DNA of 64,000 nt from Lates calcarifer (lineage: Eukaryota; Chordata; Actinopteri; Centropomidae): NCBI RefSeq assembly GCF_001640805.2, contig NC_066845.1, positions 25,016,171 to 25,080,170 of the forward strand, given 5' to 3'. Shown in pieces: positions 1-14,587 of the stretch; position 1 is the first letter of the stretch; each line of letters begins with the position of its first letter. The position numbers and the translations under genes are program-made. A model generated the notes under the pieces. It saw only the letters and a program-made list of their open reading frames with translations, was not told the DNA's origin and searched no databases.

Positions 1-3000
1 CGAATACAAGTTTAGCCTAAAATATATGTGAAAGCAGTGCGACAGAGTTGCTTGTCCACTAGTGAGTTTGCGAAAGCTTTTTCTAAGGACATGAAAAACC
101 GGGATTATGGTGTCATTAACTTTGTGGGCACTTTAATCCTCTGTGTTGCATTTCCTGTCCTGTTTAGAGACCAAGTCTTTTATTTTAATGCACGAGTCTG
201 AGAGCTAAACTTGGTCTGGCTGGCACTTTGCACCAACTGTCCACATGTACGGGCTCTTTGGAAATATCACCGAAGATCTACTTGCATGTTAGAAATGATA
301 CTGCGCGATAAAAAGAAACTATTCTGAGGTTTCTTAGCTCAACATAGCTTGTGTCAGATATGCCTCTGTTCTGGTTCTATGTCTCATTAGCACATTACAA
401 GTTCTGCTTCAAAAATATAAGGGCAGACTCTAACTTACTCCAAACCAACAGCTGCTGCCTCAGGGTAAATCTGGACTGAGCAAAATCTCTGTTTAGTTAA
501 ATAATTACTTTGAAAATACAGCCAATGTGCAGCAGTAGCATGCAGTACAAAGGAGGACTGCAATTTGCTTCAGCAATGACTCTATAGTAAACTGGATCTG
601 ATGTCTTTACAGACCAGATGGAAGGTTCAAACATACAAAAAGACATGAATAACATTAGTGTAGACTTTAATCATCCTGAACTGCAGCACCACGGCTGCTA
701 CAAGAAGAGAAGCTCCTTTAGGTTGGTATGTTGATCCTGGCAAAGTCACACCAGCTGTTTGTACACAGTAACATCAGTGAATGAATCATTTTGGAACCAT
801 CTTCCTCCTTTTCAGGCTCAGACTTCAGTGTCGCACAAACAGAAAGTCATTTTGCAAACGTACGTCTTTTCTTTACTCTGGGAAAACAGTATGATTTTGA
901 AAACCCCGAGTTATTAAAACAGGACCTTTATCACCTGTAAAAAGCCTGCAGCATGCAAACTGTGGTGTACCACTAACACAATAACACTCCAGTGAAGGCG
1001 TGATCTAATGCTTGATGCATGATGGCAGCATAATGTTTGTTTAGAGGAGGTAAGAGACTTTTTTTTTTTGAAATGATAATGAGCTGCCTGCTGCATGTGA
1101 AGCTGCAGCACTACAGAGAGTCTAAGCTGTATATTTGGCAGGTCTTTTTAGTGATTCCCTTCAGATGATGGATATGTGTCAATATCAGTGAAGCGTTTCA
1201 GAGATGGAGAGAACTTGCTGTAATAATCTGTAATATTTGAATGTGTTGCAGTGGTTGGTTTGGTTGTGTTTTCTCTTGCCTTTCATAGATTTCTGCCTCC
1301 TCCAGATTTAATTCTTCACCTTGAATGTCTCATCTCGTCTTGATTAAGAGTACAACAGAACAAATGGAGCTGAAACCAGCAGTATTCACTTTCAAAAAGC
1401 ACAAAAGATGAACACACCTCAACACTAAAATGCTTACACCCAGATATCTGCTTGTGCAGGTGCATGAAACCCGTAACAGCTTGTGAGATTTGTAAAGCAA
1501 GCATTTACCAAGCTCCAAGTCCCTGAAAAATTTGTTCATGAATGTCTGACATGAAAGTCTTGAGGTTTTCTTGTCTTTGCTTTTCAGTGGGGAGCAGCTC
1601 AGAATATAAGCTGCAGTGTTTTCTTGAGGGAGGGGGGGGACACACAAAGGCAAGCGCTTCAGGTAATTGTAGCTGTGTTAAGGATTTTGTTTCTCATCCA
1701 TGTGAGTGGAAAGGGGGCATGCAAACAATGTTACCATCTGTGGTGGACGCCATATCATCTGTGACAACTGATTCAACACTGTGGAAGAGCAAGGCTGTTT
1801 TTACTGAAACTGATATGCTACAAAATTAATACAATAAAGTTAAAACTGTCAATCATCTCTTTACTGGGCTGGAATAATAATTCCCAACACAGATCTTAGT
1901 CTTTCTCTCAACTGGAATAGAATTTAAAACACGGCTGACCTGAGGATTACTGCACTTAATCTGTGGATTATTAGTCATTAATGCATTTGAACTTCATCTA
2001 CTGTATCTTGTATTGTAGCAGCTTTTTAAACATTTCACCAAAAACCCACAGTCTTTCCCCCGACCTTATTCAAGTAGCCTAAACATGTGAGACACAGGAT
2101 GTGAACCCCAGTTTCCAGTTTCCAGTGTCACAGTCCCTGACTTCTGTGCTGTATAAGGACGTCACACTTCCCAGGTTGGGGAAAAAAATGTTAACCTTGA
2201 ATGCATTTCCTCCATAGCATATGTGGAGAAGCAAATTTGCAGTTTGTTGTCAGAGGGACTGCCCCTAATTCTAAATTACAAACCTGTAGTGTGCAATAAA
2301 TGACAAATCTTCATAGTATACTGGTTTTGTAGTGAGTGTGTAAGAGATTAATGCAAATATCCTGTTTTGAATGATATCAGCATGTGATTTAGGAACGCTG
2401 GGATCAATTAAACATGGACAAAGAAAACTGTTTAACCAAAAACTGTTGTTACAGTTTGGGGAGTTTCTGGAGCTGTGTCACAACAATCCACTGTTAATTT
2501 TAAATCTTTGCAGCTGTGATGAGCTTCCCGTTTTCTTTTTGTGCAACGCACTGAAGGACAGTAGTGACCCTCAACAGTAAACTAAAACCGAGTGGATCTG
2601 GTATGCGTGTGTGCATGAAGTGGATCATTATGCAGCATAGAACTGGGTCACAGCTCCAGTCTGCGCTCAGTGCGGAGCGACTGCATGTGTGCAGCTGACT
2701 TGCTGTAACACACAGAGATGACATGCAGTGACTGATGCTAAACTGCACATTACAAACATCCTGCAAGTCATTCGACTGGAAACAGAAATAAATTCATCTT
2801 GGTGGGTCCGAATACTTGTCATTGTCACCTTGGAGACTAATCATTATAATGTGGTTCAAATTATCGTACAGAGTTACCCACGGTGCAGCTATGCAAAAAT
2901 TACACAGTGCCCTTAGTTCTAAAGTGGGCACGAACAAGGCTGCCACAAACAACTTTATTTTTGAGTGCACTCCCTTCCTGTTATTTGAGACGGATGTTTT

Positions 3001-6000
3001 AACAGATTTTTGAGTGGAGGCAAGGACATGTTACATTGGTCAGCTGCATCTGCAGCTCAACAGATACAGCAGTGCCCCGACCTCACAAAGTTACTACTTT
3101 AAGCACAGATGTTGGCTACAGTAACCACATGACGATGATCCAGCAGTAGTAAACACATACCAATCTTTCACTGCGACACTTACTAGAGTTTTAAGAGAAA
3201 CCAGCACCTTCCAGAGGGATGACTCGTATCTGAGGATTCACTTTCAACTTTTGTTTTATGGAGAAAGTCTAACTGGAGACAAACATTATGAACCCTGGTA
3301 CACGCTCACAACATTTCCTCTTACTGGAAAGCTTTTTGTTGAAGGAATCATTAGCAGCTGTGATGGTACAACAGACTAGACTTATGATCACTCAAAACAC
3401 ACTCACATAAATCAGCTGTCTTTGCGTTTATCTAGGATTAATAACCAACCAGGAGAAGACAGAGCAGTGCCTTTTACTAGTTTTCCATTATGCTGACATA
3501 ATCTCGCATAACAGCAGCTACTATATTACATCAGAGAGATAATATAAGTAATATATTACCTGATAACAGTGTTTCTGTACAAAAAAAGTGGAAAAACAGA
3601 CAGCTCCCCCACTGAATTGTTGTTTTTTTTTTGCAGAATGATACAGACAAAAAGACATTTTGTGAGCTAAACTTAGTAAGTCACTGAAAAAACATCTGAG
3701 AATAGTTAGTAAAGTCAAAAATCACTTCACCTAATCAAACAGCTATATGATTTACCTGCTTTAATGATCCAGTCATCTGCAGCCATTACACACTCTAATA
3801 ACATGTGTACAGGTGCTACACCTGTTCCACATCCCTCTCCTGGTCCTGCACTCTGTAACTCATACACTCAAGCTTCAAAGATTAAAAGCAAAGACCTCAC
3901 TAATTTAAAACCAACTTGCACCATTCTTTGATCTGCTGCACTGAAACCATGAAGATGCCCTCCCAGGTTTGTCTGATCCTGTCAGTACAGGAGGTAACCT
4001 ACAGTCTGTGACCTCTAACGTCATAATGAAGTGGTGTGTGTGTGTGTGTGTTGGGGGGGGGGAGTCGACATGAGAAATATTCACTATCTGTCCAGGTCTA
4101 AAAACTCACTTCAGCTCAGGTGTGGAAATCAGAGGGCAGCGGAGAAAAAAAACACAAGGATGTTGAGAGGGAGTTGTCCTCTGAATTACCTCTGTGAAAA
4201 CACACTCGCCAGAAAGCCCCTGAGACATAATTATTTTCCTTCCTTCTTTGTCTTGGACAAACTTTGGTTGTGCTTTTGTCAGATGAAGTGAGACTAAGGG
4301 GTTTAGTGTCTTTATTTCCCACGTTTTTTACTGACTACATGTCTGTGTTGGGATCCAACTGTGGCGTAGATGTTCACTTGTAAGAGGACTGTTTTCTGTA
4401 CTGCAGAGGAAAAGTAAATGAGTTGGGTTGTAGAAGAAGCCATTTGTGGAAACATCGTGAATCTAAAACAAGTCCAAGACTTATAGTCTGAGTTATATGG
4501 ATAACATAAACATGCTAAAAAAATCTAAACAAAACAACTGCCATAGTATGTGTTAAACAAGTAAAAAAGAAATACCCAGAAATTCTAATCGACAAAGTGC
4601 AGTGTGTTTGTTTCTGCCAGACTTTGTGCCCTTTTGTCCGAATGCTGCTGATCCAGGATGTCAAAAGGCCACATAACTCAAAACCATGACCAACCACATA
4701 AAGCTGTAAAAATCACTGAATCTCAAAGTCATTTCCTCAACATCTTGCATCCTCTGATACAGGAAGCCACATAGTAAATGCTTAGAGAGCTTCATCTTGA
4801 TACTGTTTACCACAATCCAAACAACAACCCCCTCCCCCCAACACCTTTCTGACTTCAGATTGGGGAGCGGGGAGGTCTGTGCCCGAGCATTTCTGAAAAT
4901 GTTTTCTACACTTTCACTCTGTTTCTAGCTCTTGTTTATTATTTGTCAACACAAAGAGAGACTGTGTGAAAATATTCTCCTCTCTCGTCTCCATTTTTGT
5001 CTCCACCCTCTCTGTGACGGCCAGCTCTTCACTCCACCTTTGAGTGTTGCCGTTCAGGTCTGATATAAACTCCCTTTTATAACCTTTCATGTACTTACTT
5101 AGGTATTTATTTTTAAACAATCTTTTGTCGACTGAATTTCTACTTTTAATGCTCGACATCTCTGCAGTGAAGCAGCGTCCCCTCAGTCAGAGGTGTCAAA
5201 TAAAAGCCGAAACGTACAATTTTAAGATCAGAAAAGACACAGAAGAAGATTTTCTCTCTTTTTTTGGGACGCACAAGGAAAAAGAGGAAGAAACAAAGTT
5301 TGCAAAATAAATAATGACTTTAGAATTTAGACTTTGATGTGTAAAATGTGTGGTTCTGATAAATCTGATAAACAGGTAACAAGTTACATAATCATCTGTT
5401 TTATGCTTTGTTTTAATTTAGAGAGTTTTCTGCTTTTCCGTGTCATTTCACGCTGCGTCATTTCTTTCTTTAATAACCAAAGCAGGATTAAATGACATGC
5501 ACATAAAATGATGCTCAAAAAGCTCAGCATGCTATTAATATACAATCCCATGAGATAATGTTTCCAAAACTATATTGCAAAACCCCAAAAATCCTCCATA
5601 TATTTTCATAACATTCGACCACCAACCAGCAACATTAGAAGCAATCAGTAGCAGTGTGTGCAAAGCTTGGATCTAACAAAATACTGAATGACTTCAAAGT
5701 GATCATGAATTCACTAGATGACTTTTTTCCGGCACACACATCCTCCGTCCATGAACTCCACTCACTCGTTGTTCCCACTCTTCATGTTAAAGCTAAACTG
5801 TCAATCCTTTGACAAAAAACAGACTTCAAAGTCACTGGGTGGGGCTCAATTTCCTCCTAAAATGTTTGGTCTGATCTTAGCAAGTCTACCAAAACGTAAT
5901 TTGCAGACATGAAACAATTACCTTCCTGTTCAAAGCAAGTATGCCATGCATTATTACAAATCGTCTTCTGAGACGTTTCAACATTTTATGTCACCAGGAT

Positions 6001-6449
6001 CCTCAATGTTAACATTTGTGGTGTGTGTCTGTCACAGCACGCTTCTCTTTGAGGGTTTAAAGTGAACAAGCACTTTTCTAATTGTCAGCTCTTGCTCCCA
6101 CTGCACATTAATCTGGCCAGTGCAGCCAGGGATTAGCTCCAAACGGAGGGGAAGTCCCTGCCTGTTGATCTCACATGAACCACAAATGCACACTCACACA
6201 ACTAAAATGTGCCTATGCATGTGCATGCGAGCACACATGCAAACAAGAGGGTATACAGAGCGCACGAGCGAGTACAGACACACACGTTCACGAACACACA
6301 CTCACAATATTGATTCCAGTCCATGAGCTAATGAGGACCAGCTTCTCTAACCACTCACTGCATGTGACATGATGGAGTTCCACTGTATCAAGTCTGTTAA
6401 CATTTAAGAATATAACGGAGTCAAGCCAGGAACCACCAGTGTGCTGAAG
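1..6449. other. No gene recognised; presumed cfap299 intron 3
   Basis: The DNA is AT-rich, with stops in every frame and no family-like peptide. The missing cfap299 C-terminal motifs were looked for on the minus strand without success. Only the (GT)n/G tract near 4,040 stands out. Confidence 0.5.
4033..4062 (+). repeat. (GT)n tract followed by a G run
   Basis: About nine GT units run directly into ten G residues. Confidence 0.9.
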
Positions 6450-6612
6450 GCGGCAGGGTGGCCTCGTGGTTACAGCAACCACCTTGTAACTAAAAGGTCA
6501 CAGGCGTGATCCCTGCAATGGCCCATATGTCCATCAAATTAAAGTGAAGCCAAACCCTTTCATTCACTGTAACAGGCTCTAAATGTCAGCTGAACGCCAA
6601 ATGTGCAAATGA
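6450..6612 (+). mobile_element. tRNA-derived SINE relic
   Basis: The plus strand has a box A-like TGGCCTCGTGGTTA (from about 6,459) and, some 36 nt on, a degraded box B (GGTCACAGGCGTGATCC, 6,496-6,512). The tail ends near GTCAGCTGAACGCCAAATG, a form common in teleost SINEs. The layout is that of a Pol III head plus body; several substitutions mark it as old. Confidence 0.65.
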
Positions 6613-8809
6613 TACGCTTCAGGCCCGGGCCACGGCCTTTATAACACAATCTTTAAAACTCATCGGTCAGCAGTTTCTGTCCTTCACTTAGGTTCATATG
6701 AAACTGATTGTTGAGCAGAGTTAGCTTTACCTTATAAACCATCTCTTTCACAAGTCTGCAACACATTATCAAATGCATTCTACATGGTCAGGTTGGGTTT
6801 GGACCTAAACTATAAACTTTACAACTTGACGTTAAAGCTGCTACATTCAATATATTTTTATTTACAACGGATCACACATCTACTTTTATGTGAAAGGGGT
6901 CGCACGTAGAGATGAACCCACAGAACATTATCACCCAAACAGAACTATACAGCATGTATCAAGTCATGGTTTTGGTATTCAGGCCTGTAACTGTTCGGTT
7001 TTTTACCTTCATCGATTCAAGCAGCATTGTTTTCAGCCATAGCAACAGCGTAGCAGAGGTACACTGTTGTTGTGTGTGTACAAGAGATTTTGATGTTAAA
7101 TTATTAGCTTCAGGCTTTGGGACCTGGTTTGGAATTAACTGTGCTGGGTTTGGCTTGTGCAAAAAAATAAAAAGTAGTATGCATATGTTGAGGCCTAAAT
7201 AAAGTGATGCCAGCTCATTTATACCCAACGACCTGCACAGTCTGTGATAACTCATCAATCAATACTAAAGGGACAAGAAAAATCTAATATTTTACATTTC
7301 TAACTTCTGCTTTCTCTGGAAGGAACACTCCTCGATGCTTGAGACATGGTTTTTATTTTCCTCATAAATTTTAATTTATCGCTTTTGCGGATATCCAACA
7401 AGTGATGTAAATTTAGGAAACAGGCTGAATCCATTGCATCTCAGTCAGTGGGAACAGGACTGTTGGAGCCCTGAGCTGTGATTTAGGATGATTACACAGG
7501 TGCGTTTTAACATAAAAATGCACAGAGGAAGGTTGATTGAGTATGAATGTTGCTCTCTGCCCCTCTTTATGAAAGATCACTATAATTTTTGTCTGTTTTG
7601 AAAGCCATAAGAAGGCTTTTCACCACTAAAGTCATTAATATAAAAACTTGCCTCGTCCAACTTCAAATAGAAACTGTTTTTTTGAGCTTTTGCAGCTGTA
7701 TAAAGAATTATTTGCCTATGAACTAAAACTGAACACACACATAACCACTCTAATAGCCCTGCTCATGGCATATTGATGAGTTGTTCCGTGATTATTGTTT
7801 ACCCTGCTTAAAATAACTTATAGAGCAGGTGCAGCATTATCAGAGTCTTATATTTGTGGACACATTCCCAGGCAGACAAGGGCACAGGTGTAAGGCTTTG
7901 AAAGGGAAAGTGTACACAGCACAATCAGCTCTTAAGACAGACAAATGACTGCTGGGGCACGGGCTGGGCAGAGCTTAAGGAAAATGTTTGCACGAAATTC
8001 AATTACTTTTGTTCGTGGAGTCAGTATTGAAGGTGTTTGTTAAAGGCAGATTCCTACAGAGCATTATTAAGTTGACTATGAGAGCAATAAACAAGTTGAT
8101 TCACTGAGCAGCAACACTCTCTTGCACTGGACCGGTTTTCTTACAGCAACACTTGCAAACTTCAAATAGGAAGATTTTGTAGACATCCCATGTAATTAAA
8201 TCTCATTTCTCTTTAAACAATCTATCTGAAGGAGCAAATAAGTTGACGGGACGATTAAACTTGTGACAGACATTGATAAGCTCCTACATTACCACTTTCT
8301 GTCTGAGTGACGGTGCAGAAAGTTATATCTCCATCCACGCTCTCTCTGAAATAAGTGGTGAGATTTTATTGGTGGCTGAATGCAGATAATAATTTAGGTG
8401 GTCAAACAGTAACAAATGAAAGACCTGCTAAAGATTGATCTTCAGTTTGCTAATTAAAGGTTGAACAGACAGAAATAAACACAGCAAAGGAAGGTTATGA
8501 TTAGGCCTTTGAAGATGCAGATAGGCTTCAGCTTGGAAATCTGCATGAGATATGCCTACAGAGCCCTGGAATACTGCACTTCAAAGTCTAGACGTCCATA
8601 CAGTATGAGAGACTGAGCTGCATGTATGGTCCTCTCAAGTGCTGTAATTGTTTAAGGATGTTCAGATTATACCTAGAGAGAATGGCACTGCAGAGGATTC
8701 AACACGAAGACCAAACGCTTCAGCTGTAACCTCCAAACTAAGCAGTAAAATATGTTGTTTTTGATTGCCTTCCAAAATGAACCCCCATTAGCCTTTTCCG
8801 ACCAAAACT

Positions 8810-9030
8810 ACTGCAAATGGCCATCTCTATGGTGAGGGTATGGTTAGGCTCAGACATAAAAACTGCTTAAGGTTAAGGAAAGCTAATGGTTTGAGTTACC
8901 AAAAGCACTTGGTTATGGGTTGGGGAGCAATCTTGGTCATGGTTAAAAGAAGAATGTCTTGGTTGAGGACGGGGAAAGAACCCTGTCGCGGTTAAAAGAA
9001 ACCAACACTGTTAGGGGAGGGAATGCGAAC
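8810..9030. repeat. GGTTAAGG/GGTTAAAAGAA-rich degenerate repeat
   Basis: The segment repeats words such as GGTTAGG, GGTTAAGG and GGTTAAAAGAA, with an imperfect internal duplication of about 50 bp (TCATGGTTAAAAGAA near 8,937 and TCGCGGTTAAAAGAA near 8,986). Similar wording is frequent in old teleost transposon relics. Confidence 0.4.
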
Positions 9031-9660
9031 AGCGGTTTTCCACGTCACAGTCACACATTTTGTTGACTCCCTGAGATGTTTTGTGGCTCTATAGCAATGC
9101 CATGTTACTTCCGCCTTTGCTTCTGATAGACAAAGCTCATAACTCATAATTCATTCGTTATGTAAGTGCAAACATGAGTTGTTTTAGGCATTTGAACAAG
9201 CAACTGATGCTGTTCATGCATTTTACAATTTGCTGTTGTGCTGACTTTTGATGTGATTTGGTTTTACTCTGCGTCATGGACAATCCTCTCCAGAGAAACT
9301 ACAGGCTTTGCAGTAATCACTACATTTCTACTGACTGACACTGACAGGTGAACTACACTGCAAACTGCAACTTAAAGCATCAACTGTCATTGATTGTCCT
9401 TAGTAAAAAAGCATCTTGCCTTGCAGCTTAGCCTTGTAAAGCTCAGCCACTTTGGCTTGTATTGCCTCTTGCAGAAACCTTGTCTGGTAGTTAATAATTG
9501 CCTCTACTGAGATGAAACAGTGCATTTTTCAAAAACCAACTCTTCTGTGATGGTAGTAGACATTAAACACACCAGCTTTTGGTGTGTCTAAGCCACAAAT
9601 GTCTGCATTTAGGGTTAGTAAGAAAGTTGGAGTGGATGGCTGTGAGCACACTTCAACACA

Positions 9661-9800
9661 GGAGACCACATTTTGTGTCCTGTCTGTCTCTGACCAGCAG
9701 TCAACACTGGTTTCTTTAAACTATGACCACAGTCGTTTCCTAACCTTAACAAAGTGGTTTTAGTTGCCTAAACTTAATCAAACCTAAACCATAGAGGCGG
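9661..9800. repeat. Dispersed repeat copy, CTATGACCACAGTCGTTTCC type
   Basis: ACTATGACCACAGTCGTTTC, CTAACCTTAACAAAGTGG and TTGCCTAAACTTAATC resemble segments at 59,385-59,460 and 53,980-54,030. It probably belongs to one low-copy teleost repeat family. Confidence 0.4.
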
Positions 9801-10994
9801 CAGATCAGAAAACAGCAGTGACTCACTTTTGTAATAGTGTGGGTTGTTTTGGAAGTCACTGATTGAATTTAATCACATGTTTCTGTCACTAAATCAAAAT
9901 TATGATAGAATCAATTCAGCATATATAACAAAGCAATCAGTACTTAATACAGAGTGGACCAAGACTAAAGTTAATGTCCCTTTAAAATAGCGACATTAAG
10001 CCACTGAGTAAAATCAATAAGCTTACAAGGCAAACGTGTCCTGGTAGTGAAGCCACAATACCCCAAAGCCTCGGTTTCAGCTAATCTGAAAGTATGCGGA
10101 GTGTCCTTATGTGGGGAACAATAAGGGTGTGTGGTGGGAAGAGGAGGAAATCTTACACATACCAAGCAGGCCGCTCAAAATTAACTGAAGTGTGTTTTTA
10201 AGAGTGGGAGGGATCCAAAATAAATCTTGAAAGACCTGACTATCATGCTCCTTGTCTGACTCTTATCCAAGTTTAGCCACGCACACAACTAGAGGTTAAT
10301 TCTTTTGACCTGAGACAAACTCTTTCCACGTTATTAGGCATTTCTGCCGTTGACAGAAGCTTTCAAAGCCTGTTCGTTACAGACCAAACATGTCAGAGAA
10401 AGTACCAAGAATGCCAACCATCTCAATGAGGCAGCAGCCTCCAGTTTGGTGGTCGAGATGAGTGAACTGTTCACAGGACTGTGAGGAACAATTAAAAGCA
10501 ATAACTCGGTTTCTTTAAACTAGCGCCCTATACAGTTACAGTTACCCAACCACAGGGCCCGTGTACAGTTCCAACAGGAAAACATTTCTATTTAGATTTG
10601 TTTTTGTTAACGTTTGTTTGCTGTTTTTACATTATCATTAAACATTAGATGTTAGATGCTGGCTAAATCAGTCCAAACGTATTCATATATTTCAGTTTTA
10701 TTTGGTAGTTTCAAGAGCCAAAGTGAAAGGCAGTGGTATCACTAAATAGCCTCATACCTGTTTATCGAGACGCAAACTGGTATCTTCACAACCCTTCCTA
10801 CCTGCATGAAGTTAATGAAGATAAAAATAAATTATCTAACTGTGGGAAACATCGCTATAACACAAGATTTTAAAAAATGGACACGGACAAAAGAAAGGTA
10901 TGTAACAGTTTCCAATATCTCTTAGCGCTACTTCTTGCTCTTTCACTTTAATTCATTCTAGAAATCTTCTGTTATCATAGTCATCTTCTATCAG

Positions 10995-11215
10995 CCAAGC
11001 TGCTCGGTACTGCCTCAGTCACACCGGAGTCTGCAGGGGCAGCTGGGGTTAAGCACTTTGCTCAAAGGCACCTTGGTACCAATTAAAAGGTCCCCTTGAG
11101 CATTGGCCATTCTCTTCCCCCACACAGATCCTTTTCAGCCTTTTGCAGGGTTTCAATCTGCTGATCTTCGAGTCACAGGCTAACCTTTAGGCTACTGCTG
11201 TAGTTATTCCTCAGC
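10995..11215 (-). mobile_element. SINE relic, minus orientation
   Basis: The plus strand reads GGTTAAGCACTTTGCTCAAA near 11,047 and TTTCAATCTGCTGATCTTCG near 11,150, then AGGCTACTGCTG. These are reverse complements of the TTGAGCAA body and of the GGTTCGAATCC-type box B and TRGYNNA-type box A of fish tRNA SINEs. It is degenerate. Confidence 0.5.
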
Positions 11216-12647
11216 ACCTTTTTTATGCGCGGGTCTGTGTTTATTTAGAGAAGTTCTTATTAGTTGTGTTTACCCTGGGCGAAGGTTAAAACGTTACATG
11301 CCTGGATGAACTCACTCTTAACACAGGCTTAAGTTCCAGCTAAAACATTTCCGCAACATTGTCAGGCTTTAAGAACTTAAACCAATCAGTGTTTAGAAAT
11401 CCAGATGACTTGTTTATCTTATGAGCGGTAAACACCGAGGTGAAAGCTGTAAATCTAAACATTCAATGCACATGATACCTAACAGCTGAAGCTTCAAAAC
11501 AGGGTCAGACATGTTCAGACATACGTCTCCGTTTAAACAGGAGAGTATTTTCAAATCATTAACTCCACATACTTTGATTATCAAGTTCATGAAAATTGAT
11601 TTTCATCACATTAAACAGTTATTACAGCTTCATGTACTACACAACATGTCTTAGCAACTGTGGCATAAGTGGAGTACCATCCACTTTTATGTGAAGTTTT
11701 AAAGTCTTTTTTGTAGTAATACCATTTAGAAACAATTTCAACATCACATAGTGTGTCCACCAACAAGTTTTTACATTTTGCAATTGTAAAATTTCCTGTT
11801 TAGTGCACATTTTGGTCACAATTATTTAAAGCTGATGTGCTGAACCGTTAAGTAAACATCCTACCAATACCATCTGTGACACAACATCACAATTCCAGGT
11901 GAAATTCTTCCAGATCTGAGTGCAAACGCCAACCAACAGCAGTCATAAATAAATAAATAAAGCCTGGTCGAGCGTGTTGAGCTGGTACGGCTAATTTTCA
12001 GTCAGATGCCGCAGAGCTCTCAACCGAACAGCTCCCACCTGTGGACCCTAAAACGATGGCTGTACGGCAGTGACCACAACACTGTGACACAAAACAGAGC
12101 ACCTCCACTCCTTGTAATTTGAAAGTTATTTTACAAACCATTATCGTAAATTTCTCTTTGCGAGCTCTTTCTTTAGTATCAGTTTATGATCCGTCAGTCG
12201 GCCCTGAGGGGGGACAGAAAAAGGAGGTGGGCTGAACTTGCTCTATGCGGGCTAAGTGGCAGCTCAATGTGTCATGGGAAAGAAAACATGCCCCCTGTGG
12301 CTGGCTTGTTTAAGGTATCCTTTCAAAGGTTACCGTCTTTCTTTAATGCCAACATCACAGGCTGGTCTGGCCCCCGAGCTAGTCGCAAACAGGAAGTCTC
12401 TGCTAATCCTGGTCTTCCCTAATGACGCAGGAATTCTCAATATTCCCATTGTCTTCCTGGCTGCACTTCCTCTAAGTGCTAAACTGCACTGTTTGACTAC
12501 AAATCTTTTCAAGAACTATAGACTGGGACAATTAGGACCTCTTAAGTCCATATTGTTGAGGGTGACGATTCCATATATGAAGTTCATCCAATTCTTATTC
12601 CATTGTGTTGCTTTTTTCCCTTGATTTTCCACAAATAAAGTCTGTAT

Positions 12648-12725
12648 ACACACTCAGTTGGCAGTTTATTAGATCCACCGAGCAAAACTAATGCAGTCTA
12701 AAACAACAGACCTGCAATAAATCTG
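12648..12725 (+). mobile_element. Teleost dispersed repeat end
   Basis: The stretch around CACTCAGTTGGCAGTTTATT, with AACTAATGCAGTCTAA and CCTGCAATAAAT, matches a motif I know as very widespread in fish genomes (CACTCAGTTGCCAGTTTATT type). I cannot name the family with certainty. The other end of the element is not identified. Confidence 0.5.
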
Positions 12726-14206
12726 ACTTTCATGAGAGGTTTTCTGGCGGACACTGGATGCTGTAAGCTTCAGGGCAGCTAACGCAGGTTGGGTTGCCTC
12801 TGTTTTGAATCAATCAGTCCGATTATTGGCGTAGGTTTAACTGCATGGTAACCTGAGTCCATGCAGAAGAAGTGTTGTGCCACTGCCTGGTGTGCTGTGA
12901 CTGCTGATGCACAGATTAAAGCCGGGCCTGTCATGGGTATAGTCCAGTCCAGCTCAGCTCCTATCAGCATTATTCCAAAGCACTCAGGCATGACATCTGC
13001 CAAGAGGCCTGCTGCAGGGTTTGGCCTCATCACCAGGAACACGTCCAAGTCAAATATTGTTGCCCTCGCACATTGTGGGGCAGCACCCTGTCACAGCTCC
13101 TCTTTAACCAGGAGGTGATGTTTATGACAGCGCTCGGAAAATTAATGGCACTGTTTCCAGGAGGAAAAAAAAAAAACGTGGGAGGTACTACATACCACAC
13201 ACACTCATGCACTTCGGATATGAGGAGGGGAAGGTGGGGTCAGGGTTCTTGGGTTTTTCTTTTTCTACATCACAACTTGACCAGTGTGTTATCGGCAGCA
13301 GAGATATGTCCGACACCGCGCTCCAAAAAAGTAGGATCAAAGTGGATGACATAAGCCAGCACAGCCTTCACAGGAATAAGATAAATGTACAGAGTGGAGT
13401 CTTTATCAAAGGCTTGCCTGTTTTAAGATCCTGATTAAAGCTTGCGGAGCTCCCCCCCTCCCCCCATCCCAGTGGAAATAGGTGTTCAAACATGATTCTG
13501 TTTTAGTTGGCCTGCAGCTCTGCTGAGAAGCTCCCCCTTTGGGCTTGCCATGAGACTCCTGCAATCGCCGGCTGTCACACTGCAGCACAAGGAATTCAGT
13601 GTTTTTACTGTGTTTTTCAAACCATGAAATGCACTTCAGTTCAGCCCTGCAAGAGGAAAAGAATAATAGAGACTGTGATTTCGTTTGATCTCTGCTTTCT
13701 GTGGATCTGAAATAACTAAAAAGGAGGCTTGTGGCTTAAGACAACACTGACAGTGTCCAAAGCAATAAGAGCAGCGCTACATGTCTGGTAGTGCAAACAT
13801 GTTTATCTGTTTCACCCTCTTCCTGGTCTCTGCTGGCTGATAGACTATTTTCTGCTAAGACAAGATGAGCAGATTTTGTTTTGTTACTTTGGGGATAAGA
13901 TAAACGAGGGGGATATCCATATTACAACCAGGCCACCGCTGTGGTATCAGCTGGGCCAGATGGTGGCTGGAAACACATAGCTGATAAATAAAGTCGAACT
14001 GTAAGGGTGCACAGTGGAGGAGACCAAGAGGACGGGACGTGAAGTAAATACCAGCCCTCAGCTAAATACTGGGGAATTCTGGCTGTGGTTTGGAGGTTTA
14101 TCTACTGTACCAGCCACTTTGGTAGGTAACTAAAGAAAATAGTTAAAGCAGCAGGTGATTTCTGGCCAGCCACTGTGGTAACTGTGGCCAAATGTTAGCT
14201 TAGATA

Positions 14207-14230
14207 TGTGTGTGTGTGTGTGTGTGTGTG
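14207..14230 (+). repeat. (TG)12 microsatellite
   Basis: An uninterrupted TG run. Confidence 0.95.
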
Positions 14231-14587
14231 ATTTGGAGTGGAGACAAAATATGTGCTGTAGTAAGCTCCTGTAATAAACAGTCACAGATTTAAAACTGAC
14301 TTCAAAATCAAATCAAAGGTGCGCAGCGGAGTGATGTGTTCCTCCTTGGCTTTTCTGATGATGAAGTGTGTCTTCAGGGCAGATGTTCATTCTTCATCTG
14401 TTCAGTCTAAATATTCTTGCTAATGTACGAGGTCTTCCTCTATTTATTCTGACCAAACCAAAGTTACAGCAGCCGGAAAACGCAGCACTTCCTGTTTGAG
14501 GATTCCTCCCAGAAAAACTTGCTAACAGACTGTTTAGAACAACATGTAAACGCATCTGGCCATGTGTTATTGGCACAGCTCACTGAA

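Larger units (their letters stand above)
6613..10994. other. No gene recognised; possible conserved noncoding stretch at 7,780-8,480
   Basis: Apart from the two repeats listed separately, the region holds no coding signal. The part from 7,780 to 8,480 is free of simple repeats and rich in homeodomain-type ATTA/TAAT words, the texture often seen in developmental enhancers. This is an impression only. Confidence 0.3.
11216..14587. other. No gene recognised; repeat edge at 12.65 kb
   Basis: Open frames of 75-122 codons near 12,256-13,354 overlap on both strands, lack family resemblance and lie beside a dispersed repeat. They are probably chance or transposon remnants. Confidence 0.45.

Noticed and set aside
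8395..8412. Minus-strand LFDH peptide considered as the C-terminal VLFDHVTRRK region of cfap299
   Set aside because: The residues after it do not match and there is no splice acceptor in a compatible phase.
12779..13354. Cluster of overlapping 60-93-codon frames
   Set aside because: Frames overlap on both strands beside a dispersed repeat; no conserved residues were recognised.
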